From positions 1 through 6,098 of the forward strand of contig JANQUX010000227.1 of the NCBI GenBank assembly GCA_030730545.1: a stretch of 6,098 nucleotides of DNA, in the 5' to 3' direction. The notes under the pieces were generated by a model. It worked only from the letters and a program-made list of their open reading frames with translations, was not told where the DNA came from and searched no databases. Source of the stretch: Maribacter sp. (GTDB taxonomy: Bacteria; Bacteroidota; Bacteroidia; Flavobacteriales; Flavobacteriaceae). Shown here one piece after another: positions 1 through 5,122 of this stretch (positions within the stretch are counted from its first letter, which is position 1; the number at the start of each line of letters is the position of its first letter). The position numbers and the translations under genes were made by a program.

Positions 1-117
1 AAAGAATTGTTGCAAAAAGGGGAGAATACATTGATAGTTACTAAAACATTGGGCGATGTAAAAGAGTTTGAGTGGACTATTCCTTTTTATTCTCAACCCA
101 ACACACAATTAAAATAA
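1..117 (+). CDS. C-terminal fragment of an unrecognised protein
   Basis: An open frame enters from the left edge and ends at TAA (115-117), leaving 38 codons. The tail reads KELLQKGENTLIVTK, then a stretch with alternating hydrophobic residues (EFEWTIPFYS), and ends NTQLK. Alternating residues suggest a closing beta strand, but no motif is recognisable and I assign no function. It has the same strand and codon style as its neighbours. It is called coding because the frame is open from base 1 and a same-strand gene starts 42 bases later. No convincing terminator follows it, so it could be co-transcribed with the next gene. Confidence 0.55.
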   Translation, partial: KELLQKGENTLIVTKTLGDVKEFEWTIPFYSQPNTQLK

Positions 118-159
118 ATTTTAAACGCTATTAAGATTATTAAATTTATCGTAATTGTT

Positions 160-648
160 ATGAGGGTAAAATGTTGTTTAATTATACTGTTGATAATGGC
201 TGTAAATGTTTCAGCACAAGAGATTACTACTTTTACGGGCATATGGGGTATGGAGTATTATCAAGACGATAAGGAAATTACCAAGAAGGAAGTAAAAGAT
301 TTATTTTCTAAAAATGATGACATTTATAGTGACTGGAAGAAAGCTGATGCAAAAAAGACTATTGCGACTATTGCTGTGGTCGGAGAAATTGTTGGAGTAG
401 CTTGGGGGTCGGCAGAATTATTTAATAATGACCCTTTTGTAAGTGATCGAGATAAAGGTAGAAAGGCAATTGGTCCTTTGTTAGGTGGTATTGGCTCTGG
501 TTTAATTGCAATTATATTTTTAAATGGCTCTTATAAGGCAAGAAAACAAGCTATTCTTGCTTACAACAAGCAATTTGATAAAAAAACGGTTTTTAAACTA
601 AAGCCGGTAGCTAATGAGAATGGACTAGGTATAGCACTTAGATGGTAA
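160..648 (+). CDS. Small secreted or membrane-associated hypothetical protein
   Basis: The product is 162 residues and is not assigned to a named family. It begins with a signal-peptide-like segment: basic Arg2 and Lys4, a hydrophobic core at about 7-17 and a likely cleavage near Ala19 (VSAQE). There is no lipobox. The central part has a charged stretch at about 35-65 (YYQDDKEITKKEV, then DIYSDWKKADA). Two hydrophobic, glycine-rich segments follow at about 68-88 and 103-122 and may be membrane helices. Next comes a basic motif (KARKQAILAYNKQF, 126-139) and a C-terminal strand ending GLGIALRW. From memory, small Bacteroidota hypothetical proteins often share this plan: an early YYQDGK-type motif, two glycine-rich helices and a KA-YN motif. 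A cell-envelope location is inferred; the function is unknown. No clear Shine-Dalgarno precedes ATG 160, which is normal in this phylum. It lies upstream of the attenuator and is probably not part of the aromatic operon. Confidence 0.75.
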   Translation: MRVKCCLIILLIMAVNVSAQEITTFTGIWGMEYYQDDKEITKKEVKDLFSKNDDIYSDWKKADAKKTIATIAVVGEIVGVAWGSAELFNNDPFVSDRDKGRKAIGPLLGGIGSGLIAIIFLNGSYKARKQAILAYNKQFDKKTVFKLKPVANENGLGIALRW

Positions 649-773
649 GAAGTTTAAAAATTTAACACAAAACCTTCGCTTTTTGAGATAGAAATTGAAT
701 TTTTCAAAAAAATAAAAAGGAAAACAACCATTTTTAAATATAATTACTACATTAGCCAAAGTTTACAATCACA
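649..773. other. AT-rich intergenic region, probable leader promoter zone
   Basis: These 125 bases separate the hypothetical gene from the leader peptide and hold no open frame of note. The promoter of the aromatic operon must lie here if the leader controls it. I could not find a clean Bacteroidota promoter (TTTG at about -33 and TAnnTTTG at about -7). A TATAAT sits at 739-744 without a good partner upstream. A weak hairpin (TTGAA 695-699 with TTCAA 703-707) is followed by A residues, not T, so it is not a convincing + strand terminator for the preceding gene. The start of transcription is therefore left open. Confidence 0.4.
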
Positions 774-845
774 ATGACAAAACAATATTTCTGGAACGGT
801 TTTTATTTTTACTTCTTTTTTAAGAGAGGTACGGGACTGTTGTAG
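774..845 (+). CDS. Aromatic-rich leader peptide (pheL-like)
   Basis: This 23-residue frame starts MTKQYFWNGFYFYFFF, followed by KRGTGLL and a TAG stop at 843-845. Ten of 23 residues are aromatic: six Phe (6, 10, 12, 14, 15, 16), three Tyr (5, 11, 13) and one Trp (7). An in-frame stop at 753-755 and no other ATG fix the start at 774. The peptide itself probably has no function; its translation would be the sensor. Shortage of charged tRNA-Phe, and possibly tRNA-Tyr or tRNA-Trp, should stall the ribosome on codons 5-16 and change the RNA fold downstream. It lies directly before pheA and the other aromatic genes and is followed 26 bases later by a terminator hairpin, the layout of the E. coli pheL-pheA leader. 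It is not a sequence homologue of E. coli PheL, only an analogue. No Shine-Dalgarno is seen; the bases before the ATG are A-rich. Confidence 0.85.
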   Translation: MTKQYFWNGFYFYFFFKRGTGLL

Positions 846-871
846 TATATTTTAAATATAAAATAGAATCT

Positions 872-902
872 AAGTTCCGATGTACATCGGAACTTTTTTT
901 TT
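872..902 (+). terminator. Attenuator terminator hairpin upstream of pheA
   Basis: A perfect 24-base palindrome (872-895) has arms AAGTTCCGATGT and ACATCGGAACTT. As RNA it gives a 10-pair stem with a GUAC loop (882-885). The last two bases of the 3' arm begin a run of nine T (894-902), the form of an intrinsic terminator. It lies 26 bases after the leader stop and 64 bases before the pheA start, so full-strength termination here would keep the operon off. That position argues for conditional use, not for a terminator of the upstream gene. Confidence 0.88.
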
Positions 903-966
903 GTCTAAAAATTGAAATCACTCCAAACATAATTAAAGGGTAAAGCAGTAAGTTGAAATGTGAATT

Positions 967-1794
967 ATGAGTTTAAAAATAGCCATACAGGGAATTAAAG
1001 GAAGTAACCATCATCAGGTAGCTATAGATTATTTTGGTAATGATATTGAACTTGTAGAATGTCTTTCTTTCGATGCTTTGGTAGATAAGTTATTGTCAAA
1101 AGAAGCAGATCAAGGTGTCATGGCGATAGAAAATTCTATTGCGGGTTCGATTATTCCTAATTATGCTTTGGTAAACCATAATGATCTACACATCATTGGG
1201 GAATATTATTTAAATATCCATCACAATTTAATGGTATTAAAAGAACAAAAAATTGAAGATATAACTGAGGTCAGTTCTCACCCGATGGCTTTGTTGCAGT
1301 GTAAGGACTATTTTAGACAATATCCGAACATTAAATTGGTAGAAGATGTAGATACTGCCGAGACTGCAAAACGCATACAAGAGCAAAAGTTAACCCATGT
1401 TGCGGCTATCGCGCCAAAAGTTGCAGCTGAATTATATGGGTTGGACATCGTAGCGAACGACATACAGACGATACAAAATAACGCTACTCGTTTTATCATT
1501 GTAAAGACAAAAAACAATGTGCTACCAGAGGCTGAAATTACGAAGGCTTCATTAAGGTTTATAACCGACCATAAAAGGGGAAGTTTAGCGGCTGTGCTTA
1601 ATGTTATGAGCGATTGTAGATTGAATTTGACAAAAATACAGTCGTTGCCGGTAATAGAAACGCCATGGAAGTATTCATTTTTTGTGGATGTCACTTTTAC
1701 TGATTATGCAGATTTTACTAAAGCAAAAAGTCTATTGAACATCATGGCAGAAGACTTTAAGGTTTTGGGTGAATATAAAAATGTAAGACAATGA
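967..1794 (+). CDS. pheA: Prephenate dehydratase
   Basis: The enzyme converts prephenate to phenylpyruvate, the committed step to phenylalanine, in the cytoplasm. The 275 residues are the usual length for a stand-alone dehydratase without chorismate mutase. The catalytic domain covers about 4-180 and shows ENSIAGSI (55-62), SHPMALLQC (104-112) and NNATRFIIV (171-179), the Thr-Arg-Phe motif tied to activity. An ACT domain follows at about 194-270 with GSLAAVL (205-211) and TKIQSLP (222-228). The last motif replaces the ESRP that takes part in phenylalanine feedback in many family members. IAIQGIKGS at the N-terminus replaces the common GPxGTF and, as I recall, is normal in Bacteroidota. An ATG at 958 is followed at once by TGA, so the start is 967. 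The stop overlaps the next start by four bases (ATGA, 1791-1794), pointing to translational coupling. Transcription is probably set by the upstream attenuator. Confidence 0.95.
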   Translation: MSLKIAIQGIKGSNHHQVAIDYFGNDIELVECLSFDALVDKLLSKEADQGVMAIENSIAGSIIPNYALVNHNDLHIIGEYYLNIHHNLMVLKEQKIEDITEVSSHPMALLQCKDYFRQYPNIKLVEDVDTAETAKRIQEQKLTHVAAIAPKVAAELYGLDIVANDIQTIQNNATRFIIVKTKNNVLPEAEITKASLRFITDHKRGSLAAVLNVMSDCRLNLTKIQSLPVIETPWKYSFFVDVTFTDYADFTKAKSLLNIMAEDFKVLGEYKNVRQ

Positions 1795-2939
1795 TACGTA
1801 CTGCCGAAAGGTTAAATACTATACAGGAATACTACTTCTCAAAAAAATTGAGAGAGGTACGCGGCTTAATGGCGCAAGGTAAACCGATTATAAATATGGG
1901 AATCGGTAGTCCGGATCTGGCTCCGTCTCAAGAAGTATTGAATGCAATACAGAGTGCGGTTTTAGAAAGTGGTGCGCATCAATATCAAAGTTACCAAGGG
2001 TTACCTCAGTTAAGAGTTGCAATTGCTAATTTTTATAAAAAAAGGTTTAGTGTTGATGTCGATCCAGAATCTGAGATTTTACCCCTAATGGGTTCAAAAG
2101 AAGGTATAATGCATATTAGCCTTACTTTTTTAAATGCTGGTGATGAGGTGCTCATCCCTAATCCGGGGTATCCAACGTACACATCTGTAACTAATTTGGT
2201 AGGTGCGGTACCTAAATACTATAATCTAACCGAAGACAATGGTTGGTTTCCAGATTTAGAAGTATTGGCGAAGCAAGATTTATCTAAGGTAAAGATTATG
2301 TGGTTAAGTTACCCACATATGCCAACAGGTGCTTCGGCTACCAAAGAGCAGTTTGTAAAAATAGTCGACTTTGCTAAACATCATCAAATTCTATTGGTAA
2401 ACGATAATCCGTACAGTTTTGTTTTAAATGACGAACCTGCGAGTATTTTAAGTATACCGAATGCAAAAGAGGTTTGTTTAGAATTAAATTCATTAAGCAA
2501 AACGTTTAATATGGCCGGTTGGCGTGTAGGTTTTGTATTAGGCAGCGAAGAGCATATTAATGCTATTTTAAAGGTGAAGAGTAATATGGATTCTGGTATG
2601 TTCTATGGTATTCAGAAAGGAGCCATTGCAGCATTAGAAAGTGCCGATGGATGGTTCGAAAACTTAAATGCGGTATATAGCGAACGTAGAGAGCTGGTAT
2701 TTAAATTGGCAGACAAGCTTGGTTGTGCATATGATAAAAATGCCGTGGGCTTGTTCGTGTGGGCAAAATTACCAGAAGGCAGTGTATCATCAGAAGCTTT
2801 TATAGATAATGTATTGTACACAAAAGATTTGTTCATTACCCCGGGTACCATATTTGGTAGTAATGGCGAAGGCTATATTCGCTTTTCGCTTTGTATAGCA
2901 AAAGAAAAAATAAAAGAAGCAATTAAAAGATTTGATTAG
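1791..2939 (+). CDS. Fold-type I PLP aminotransferase, probably aromatic
   Basis: This 382-residue cytoplasmic enzyme is a class I/II aminotransferase. In this operon its likely job is the last step to Phe and Tyr (phenylpyruvate and hydroxyphenylpyruvate), or transamination of prephenate. Visible landmarks by family analogy are the PLP-binding Lys237 in SLSKTFNMAGWRVGF (234-248), Asp205 and Tyr208 in NDNPY, Arg245 after the lysine, and the carboxylate-binding Arg364 in YIRFSLC. The usual NPTG motif reads MPTG here (Met177 to Gly180), so the normally conserved Asn that contacts PLP is missing. Overall it resembles LL-diaminopimelate or methionine-type aminotransferases more than E. coli TyrB, so the exact substrate is not certain. 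The start overlaps the pheA stop by four bases. An 8-base inverted repeat spans its stop codon, and 67 bases separate it from tyrA. Confidence 0.9.
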   Translation: MIRTAERLNTIQEYYFSKKLREVRGLMAQGKPIINMGIGSPDLAPSQEVLNAIQSAVLESGAHQYQSYQGLPQLRVAIANFYKKRFSVDVDPESEILPLMGSKEGIMHISLTFLNAGDEVLIPNPGYPTYTSVTNLVGAVPKYYNLTEDNGWFPDLEVLAKQDLSKVKIMWLSYPHMPTGASATKEQFVKIVDFAKHHQILLVNDNPYSFVLNDEPASILSIPNAKEVCLELNSLSKTFNMAGWRVGFVLGSEEHINAILKVKSNMDSGMFYGIQKGAIAALESADGWFENLNAVYSERRELVFKLADKLGCAYDKNAVGLFVWAKLPEGSVSSEAFIDNVLYTKDLFITPGTIFGSNGEGYIRFSLCIAKEKIKEAIKRFD

Positions 2940-2963
2940 TTGAGAACAACGGCGATCAACTAA
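2936..2963 (+). repeat. Inverted repeat across the aminotransferase stop codon
   Basis: TTAGTTGA (2936-2943) and TCAACTAA (2956-2963) are perfect 8-base inverted repeats with a 12-base loop. The TAG stop codon (2937-2939) is inside the left arm. GTTG (2939-2942) could instead pair with the nearer CAAC (2947-2950), giving two exclusive folds. A-rich sequence, not T, follows, so this is not an intrinsic terminator. It may affect coupling between the first two genes and tyrA, or RNA stability. Confidence 0.4.
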
Positions 2964-2977
2964 AGTGAAGCAAAAAA

Positions 2978-3003
2978 ATATCCCCAATTTTTAGAGGGGT
3001 TAT
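2978..3003 (+). promoter_or_regulatory. Possible hairpin covering the tyrA ribosome binding site
   Basis: CCCC (2982-2985) faces GGGG (2996-2999) across a 10-base loop. The stem continues outward past one T-T mismatch with ATA (2978-2980) and TAT (3001-3003). The right arm lies in AGAGGGG, the only Shine-Dalgarno-like stretch in front of tyrA, with seven bases between it and ATG 3007. If it folds, it could limit tyrA translation. The role is inferred. A similar C4/G4 pair occurs at 5067-5092, so a DNA-binding site is another reading. Confidence 0.3.
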
Positions 3004-3006
3004 CGG

Positions 3007-3879
3007 ATGATTATGAATGTATTTGTAATAGGTATCGGTTTAATAGGAGGTTCTTTGGCAAAAGATATAAAGTCTGCTTTTGACAATGTTACCGTTTATG
3101 GCGTAGAATCTAATGAAGCAAATTTAGCCGAGGCATTGACTTTGGGTATTATTGATAAGAAAGCGATCTATCAAGATTTGCAATTGGCAGATATGGTCAT
3201 TGTAAGTATACCTGTTGATGTTATGGTAACAGAGCTTCCTGCCATATTAGATGCCGTTAATGAAGATTGTGTAGTTTTTGATGTTGGATCAACGAAGGCG
3301 CTAATTTGTAAAACTTTAGAGAATCATCCGAAGAGAAGAAACTTTTTGGCGTGTCACCCTATTGCCGGAACAGAATTCTCTGGTCCGTCTGCAGCGATAA
3401 ACAATTTGTTCAAAGACAAAACGAATATTATTTGCGAGGTTGAACTAACGGCTTTTAAATTGCAAGAAAGGGCTTTGAAAGTTTTTCAAGCGGTGGGTAT
3501 GCGAATTCGATATATGAACCCTGTAGCTCATGATAAGCACATTGCTTATGTATCGCATTTATCGCACATTAGTGCATTTATGTTGGGTAAAACGGTGATT
3601 GAAAAAGAAAAGAACGAGCGCGATATTTTTGATATGGCGGGCAGTGGATTTGAAAGTACGGTGCGTTTGGCAAAAAGTTCGCCAGCCATGTGGACACCCA
3701 TTTTCAAACAGAATAAAGAAAATGTAGTCGAAACATTAGAAGAGTATATTCAAAATTTAACGGCATTTAAAGAAATGTTGTTAAACGATGATTACGAGGG
3801 CATTTATAATGAAATGAACAATACGAATAAGATTAAAGGAATATTAAATAGGAATACCGTTAAACAAGAAATAGAATAA
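3007..3879 (+). CDS. tyrA: Prephenate dehydrogenase
   Basis: The enzyme oxidises and decarboxylates prephenate to 4-hydroxyphenylpyruvate, the committed step to tyrosine, most likely with NAD. The 290 residues match the one-domain-plus-dimer layout of TyrA without fused mutase or ACT domain. A Rossmann fold opens with VIGIGLIGGS (7-16). Family motifs follow: STKALI (95-100), CHPIAGTEFSGP (116-127) holding the expected catalytic His117, HDKHIAYVSHLSH (175-187), and GFESTVRLAKSSPAMW (214-229) with Arg220 in the usual substrate-binding place. Two ATGs are possible, 3007 and 3013. The first sits seven bases after AGAGGGG; the second would give MNVFVIGIG, also a natural start. It is the third gene of the operon, 67 bases after the aminotransferase and five bases before the DAHP synthase gene. 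No tyrosine-binding ACT domain is visible, so feedback probably acts elsewhere. Confidence 0.94.
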   Translation: MIMNVFVIGIGLIGGSLAKDIKSAFDNVTVYGVESNEANLAEALTLGIIDKKAIYQDLQLADMVIVSIPVDVMVTELPAILDAVNEDCVVFDVGSTKALICKTLENHPKRRNFLACHPIAGTEFSGPSAAINNLFKDKTNIICEVELTAFKLQERALKVFQAVGMRIRYMNPVAHDKHIAYVSHLSHISAFMLGKTVIEKEKNERDIFDMAGSGFESTVRLAKSSPAMWTPIFKQNKENVVETLEEYIQNLTAFKEMLLNDDYEGIYNEMNNTNKIKGILNRNTVKQEIE

Positions 3880-3884
3880 TTAAA

Positions 3885-4967
3885 ATGGAAAATTCAAAAC
3901 AAATGAGAACATGGTTGGATGACTTAAACCTAGACCATCCACTAGTAATAGCAGGGCCATGTAGTGCGGAAACAGAGGAACAAGTGCTACGTATAGCACA
4001 CTCCTTAAAAGATACCGATGTAAACTATTACAGAGCCGGTATTTGGAAACCACGTACTCGCCCAGGAAATTTTGAAGGTGTAGGTGCTTTGGGTCTTAAA
4101 TGGCTTCAAAAAGTTAAAGCAGAAACGGGCATGAAAACAGCTACAGAAGTAGCAAACCGTGCACACGTTGAATTAGCATTAGAGCACGATATCGATTTAT
4201 TATGGATCGGCGCAAGATCAACGGTGAGTCCGTTTATCGTTCAAGAAATAGCCGATGCATTAAAAGGAACTGATAAAGTTGTATTGGTAAAGAATCCTGT
4301 AAATCCAGATTTAGCTTTATGGTTAGGAGCTGTTGAGCGTTTGGCTACTGCAGATATTAAAAATTTGGGAGTAATACATAGAGGTTTCTCTACATATGAG
4401 AAAACTAAATATAGAAATATTCCAGAATGGCAAATGGCGATTGATCTGCAAACTAAATTTCCAGATTTACCTATTATCAATGATCCATCGCACATTACAG
4501 GAAATAGAGAAATGATCTTTGATGTATCACAAACTGCTCTTGATCTTAATTTTGACGGATTGATGATAGAAACACATCATGATCCAGATAACGCATGGAG
4601 TGATGCTGCACAGCAAGTGACACCAAGCAAATTGGTACAGATCATGAGAGATCTCAAAATTCGTAAAGAGGATAATACCGAGGCTGAGTATAATGCAAAG
4701 CTAAATAACCTTAGAGCCAATATTGATATTATTGATAATCAATTAATTGAAACTTTAGGTAAGCGTATGAAAACTTCAGATGCTATCGGTGAGCTTAAAA
4801 AAGAGAAAAATGTAGCAGTGTTGCAAAGTACACGTTGGAACGAGATTTTGGGAGCGATGATTCTAGAAGGGGAGAGTAAAGGACTAAGTGAAGAGTTTGT
4901 TCTTCGTATGTTCAAAGCAATTCACCAAGAGTCTATTCGTCATCAAGAAAAGATAGTAAACTCTTAA
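3885..4967 (+). CDS. aroF: DAHP synthase-chorismate mutase fusion
   Basis: This 360-residue cytoplasmic enzyme joins two activities. The N-terminal type I-beta DAHP synthase (about 1-262) condenses phosphoenolpyruvate and erythrose 4-phosphate, the entry to the shikimate pathway. The C-terminal AroQ-type chorismate mutase (about 272-357) makes prephenate. Synthase motifs are AGPCS (23-27) with metal ligand Cys26, KPRT (55-58), GAR (109-111), VKNPVNPD (135-142), HRGF (165-168), DPSH (200-203) with His203, IETH (228-231) with Glu229, and Asp240. Mutase residues by analogy with E. coli are Arg277, Arg294, Lys305, Arg317 and Gln354. The mutase is C-terminal, whereas in Bacillus AroA it is N-terminal. 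A C-terminal fusion is known in Prevotella, where the mutase domain is linked to feedback by prephenate. The gene follows tyrA by five bases, and a strong terminator ends the operon 21 bases after the stop. Met7 (3903) is a less likely start. Confidence 0.95.
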   Translation: MENSKQMRTWLDDLNLDHPLVIAGPCSAETEEQVLRIAHSLKDTDVNYYRAGIWKPRTRPGNFEGVGALGLKWLQKVKAETGMKTATEVANRAHVELALEHDIDLLWIGARSTVSPFIVQEIADALKGTDKVVLVKNPVNPDLALWLGAVERLATADIKNLGVIHRGFSTYEKTKYRNIPEWQMAIDLQTKFPDLPIINDPSHITGNREMIFDVSQTALDLNFDGLMIETHHDPDNAWSDAAQQVTPSKLVQIMRDLKIRKEDNTEAEYNAKLNNLRANIDIIDNQLIETLGKRMKTSDAIGELKKEKNVAVLQSTRWNEILGAMILEGESKGLSEEFVLRMFKAIHQESIRHQEKIVNS

Positions 4968-4988
4968 GGTTAACTTAACTTTATACCT

Positions 4989-5021
4989 AAAAAACATCCG
5001 TATTATGCGGATGTTTTTTTT
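4989..5021 (+). terminator. Operon terminator after the DAHP synthase gene
   Basis: CATCCG (4995-5000) pairs with CGGATG (5008-5013) around a short loop that can close further by T-G and A-T pairs. Six A (4989-4994) precede the stem and eight T (5014-5021) follow it, so A-T pairs extend the stem. The T tract suits termination of the aromatic operon. The A run would also serve transcription from the opposite strand, but no - strand gene is seen in the window. Confidence 0.88.
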
Positions 5022-5066
5022 CGCTAAATTTTTAAATAGTAAGAAAAGTAGTACGTATTAACAATA

Positions 5067-5092
5067 TCCCCCAATATGTATCGTTTAGGGGA
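5067..5092. promoter_or_regulatory. C/G inverted repeat upstream of the DUF5723-like gene
   Basis: TCCCC (5067-5071) and GGGGA (5088-5092) form a 5-base inverted repeat with a 16-base loop, 30 bases before the next ATG. The flanks AATATCCCCCAAT (5063-5075) and GTTTAGGGG (5083-5091) resemble those before tyrA (AATATCCCCAAT and TTTTTAGAGGGG). It may be a binding site or 5' UTR hairpin for the next gene. Its role is unknown. No clean promoter was found between 5022 and 5122. Confidence 0.3.
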
Positions 5093-5122
5093 CTAAAGAA
5101 CCATTTTAACCAAACCCAAAGT

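Larger units (their letters stand above)
774..902 (+). promoter_or_regulatory. Transcription attenuator of the pheA operon
   Basis: The element has three parts: the leader frame (774-845), an antiterminator candidate and an intrinsic terminator (872-902). The antiterminator candidate is CGGGACT (832-838), overlapping leader codons 20-22. It can pair with AGTTCCG (873-879), the 5' arm of the terminator, in seven base pairs with one G-U. A ribosome stalled near Phe codons 10-15 would leave 832-838 free, so the antiterminator would form and the operon would be read. A ribosome reaching the stop at 843-845 would cover 832-838 and let the terminator fold. TGGAAC (792-797) inside the leader can pair with GTTCCG (874-879) as an alternative partner. 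An AT-only hairpin (846-852 with 854-860) would sit within the antiterminator loop. I did not find a clear segment that masks 832-838 when no ribosome is present. The parts are seen; the switching is inferred. Confidence 0.75.

Noticed and set aside
114..149. Inverted repeat ATAAATTT / AAATTTAT as a terminator for the first gene
   Set aside because: The arms contain only A and T, the loop is 20 bases, and no T tract follows. Chance pairing is likely in such AT-rich DNA.
695..707. Hairpin TTGAA / TTCAA as terminator of the 160-648 gene
   Set aside because: The stem is only five pairs and A residues, not T, follow on the + strand.
739..744. TATAAT as the promoter of the aromatic operon
   Set aside because: No matching upstream element at the right distance was found, it does not fit the Bacteroidota consensus TAnnTTTG, and such hexamers are frequent in AT-rich DNA.
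846..902. Riboswitch or T-box instead of a leader peptide attenuator
   Set aside because: There is no T-box-like sequence or complex conserved fold, and the short aromatic-rich frame explains the terminator better.
1308..1694. Open frame on the - strand inside pheA
   Set aside because: It lies fully within a well-supported gene, shows no family motif and reads as the antisense shadow of the pheA codons.
2612..2987. Two overlapping - strand frames at the end of the aminotransferase gene
   Set aside because: They overlap each other and a clear + strand gene, and their translations show no domain or signal.
4241..4495. Open frame on the - strand inside the DAHP synthase gene
   Set aside because: It is antisense to a region with conserved synthase motifs and has no recognisable protein features.
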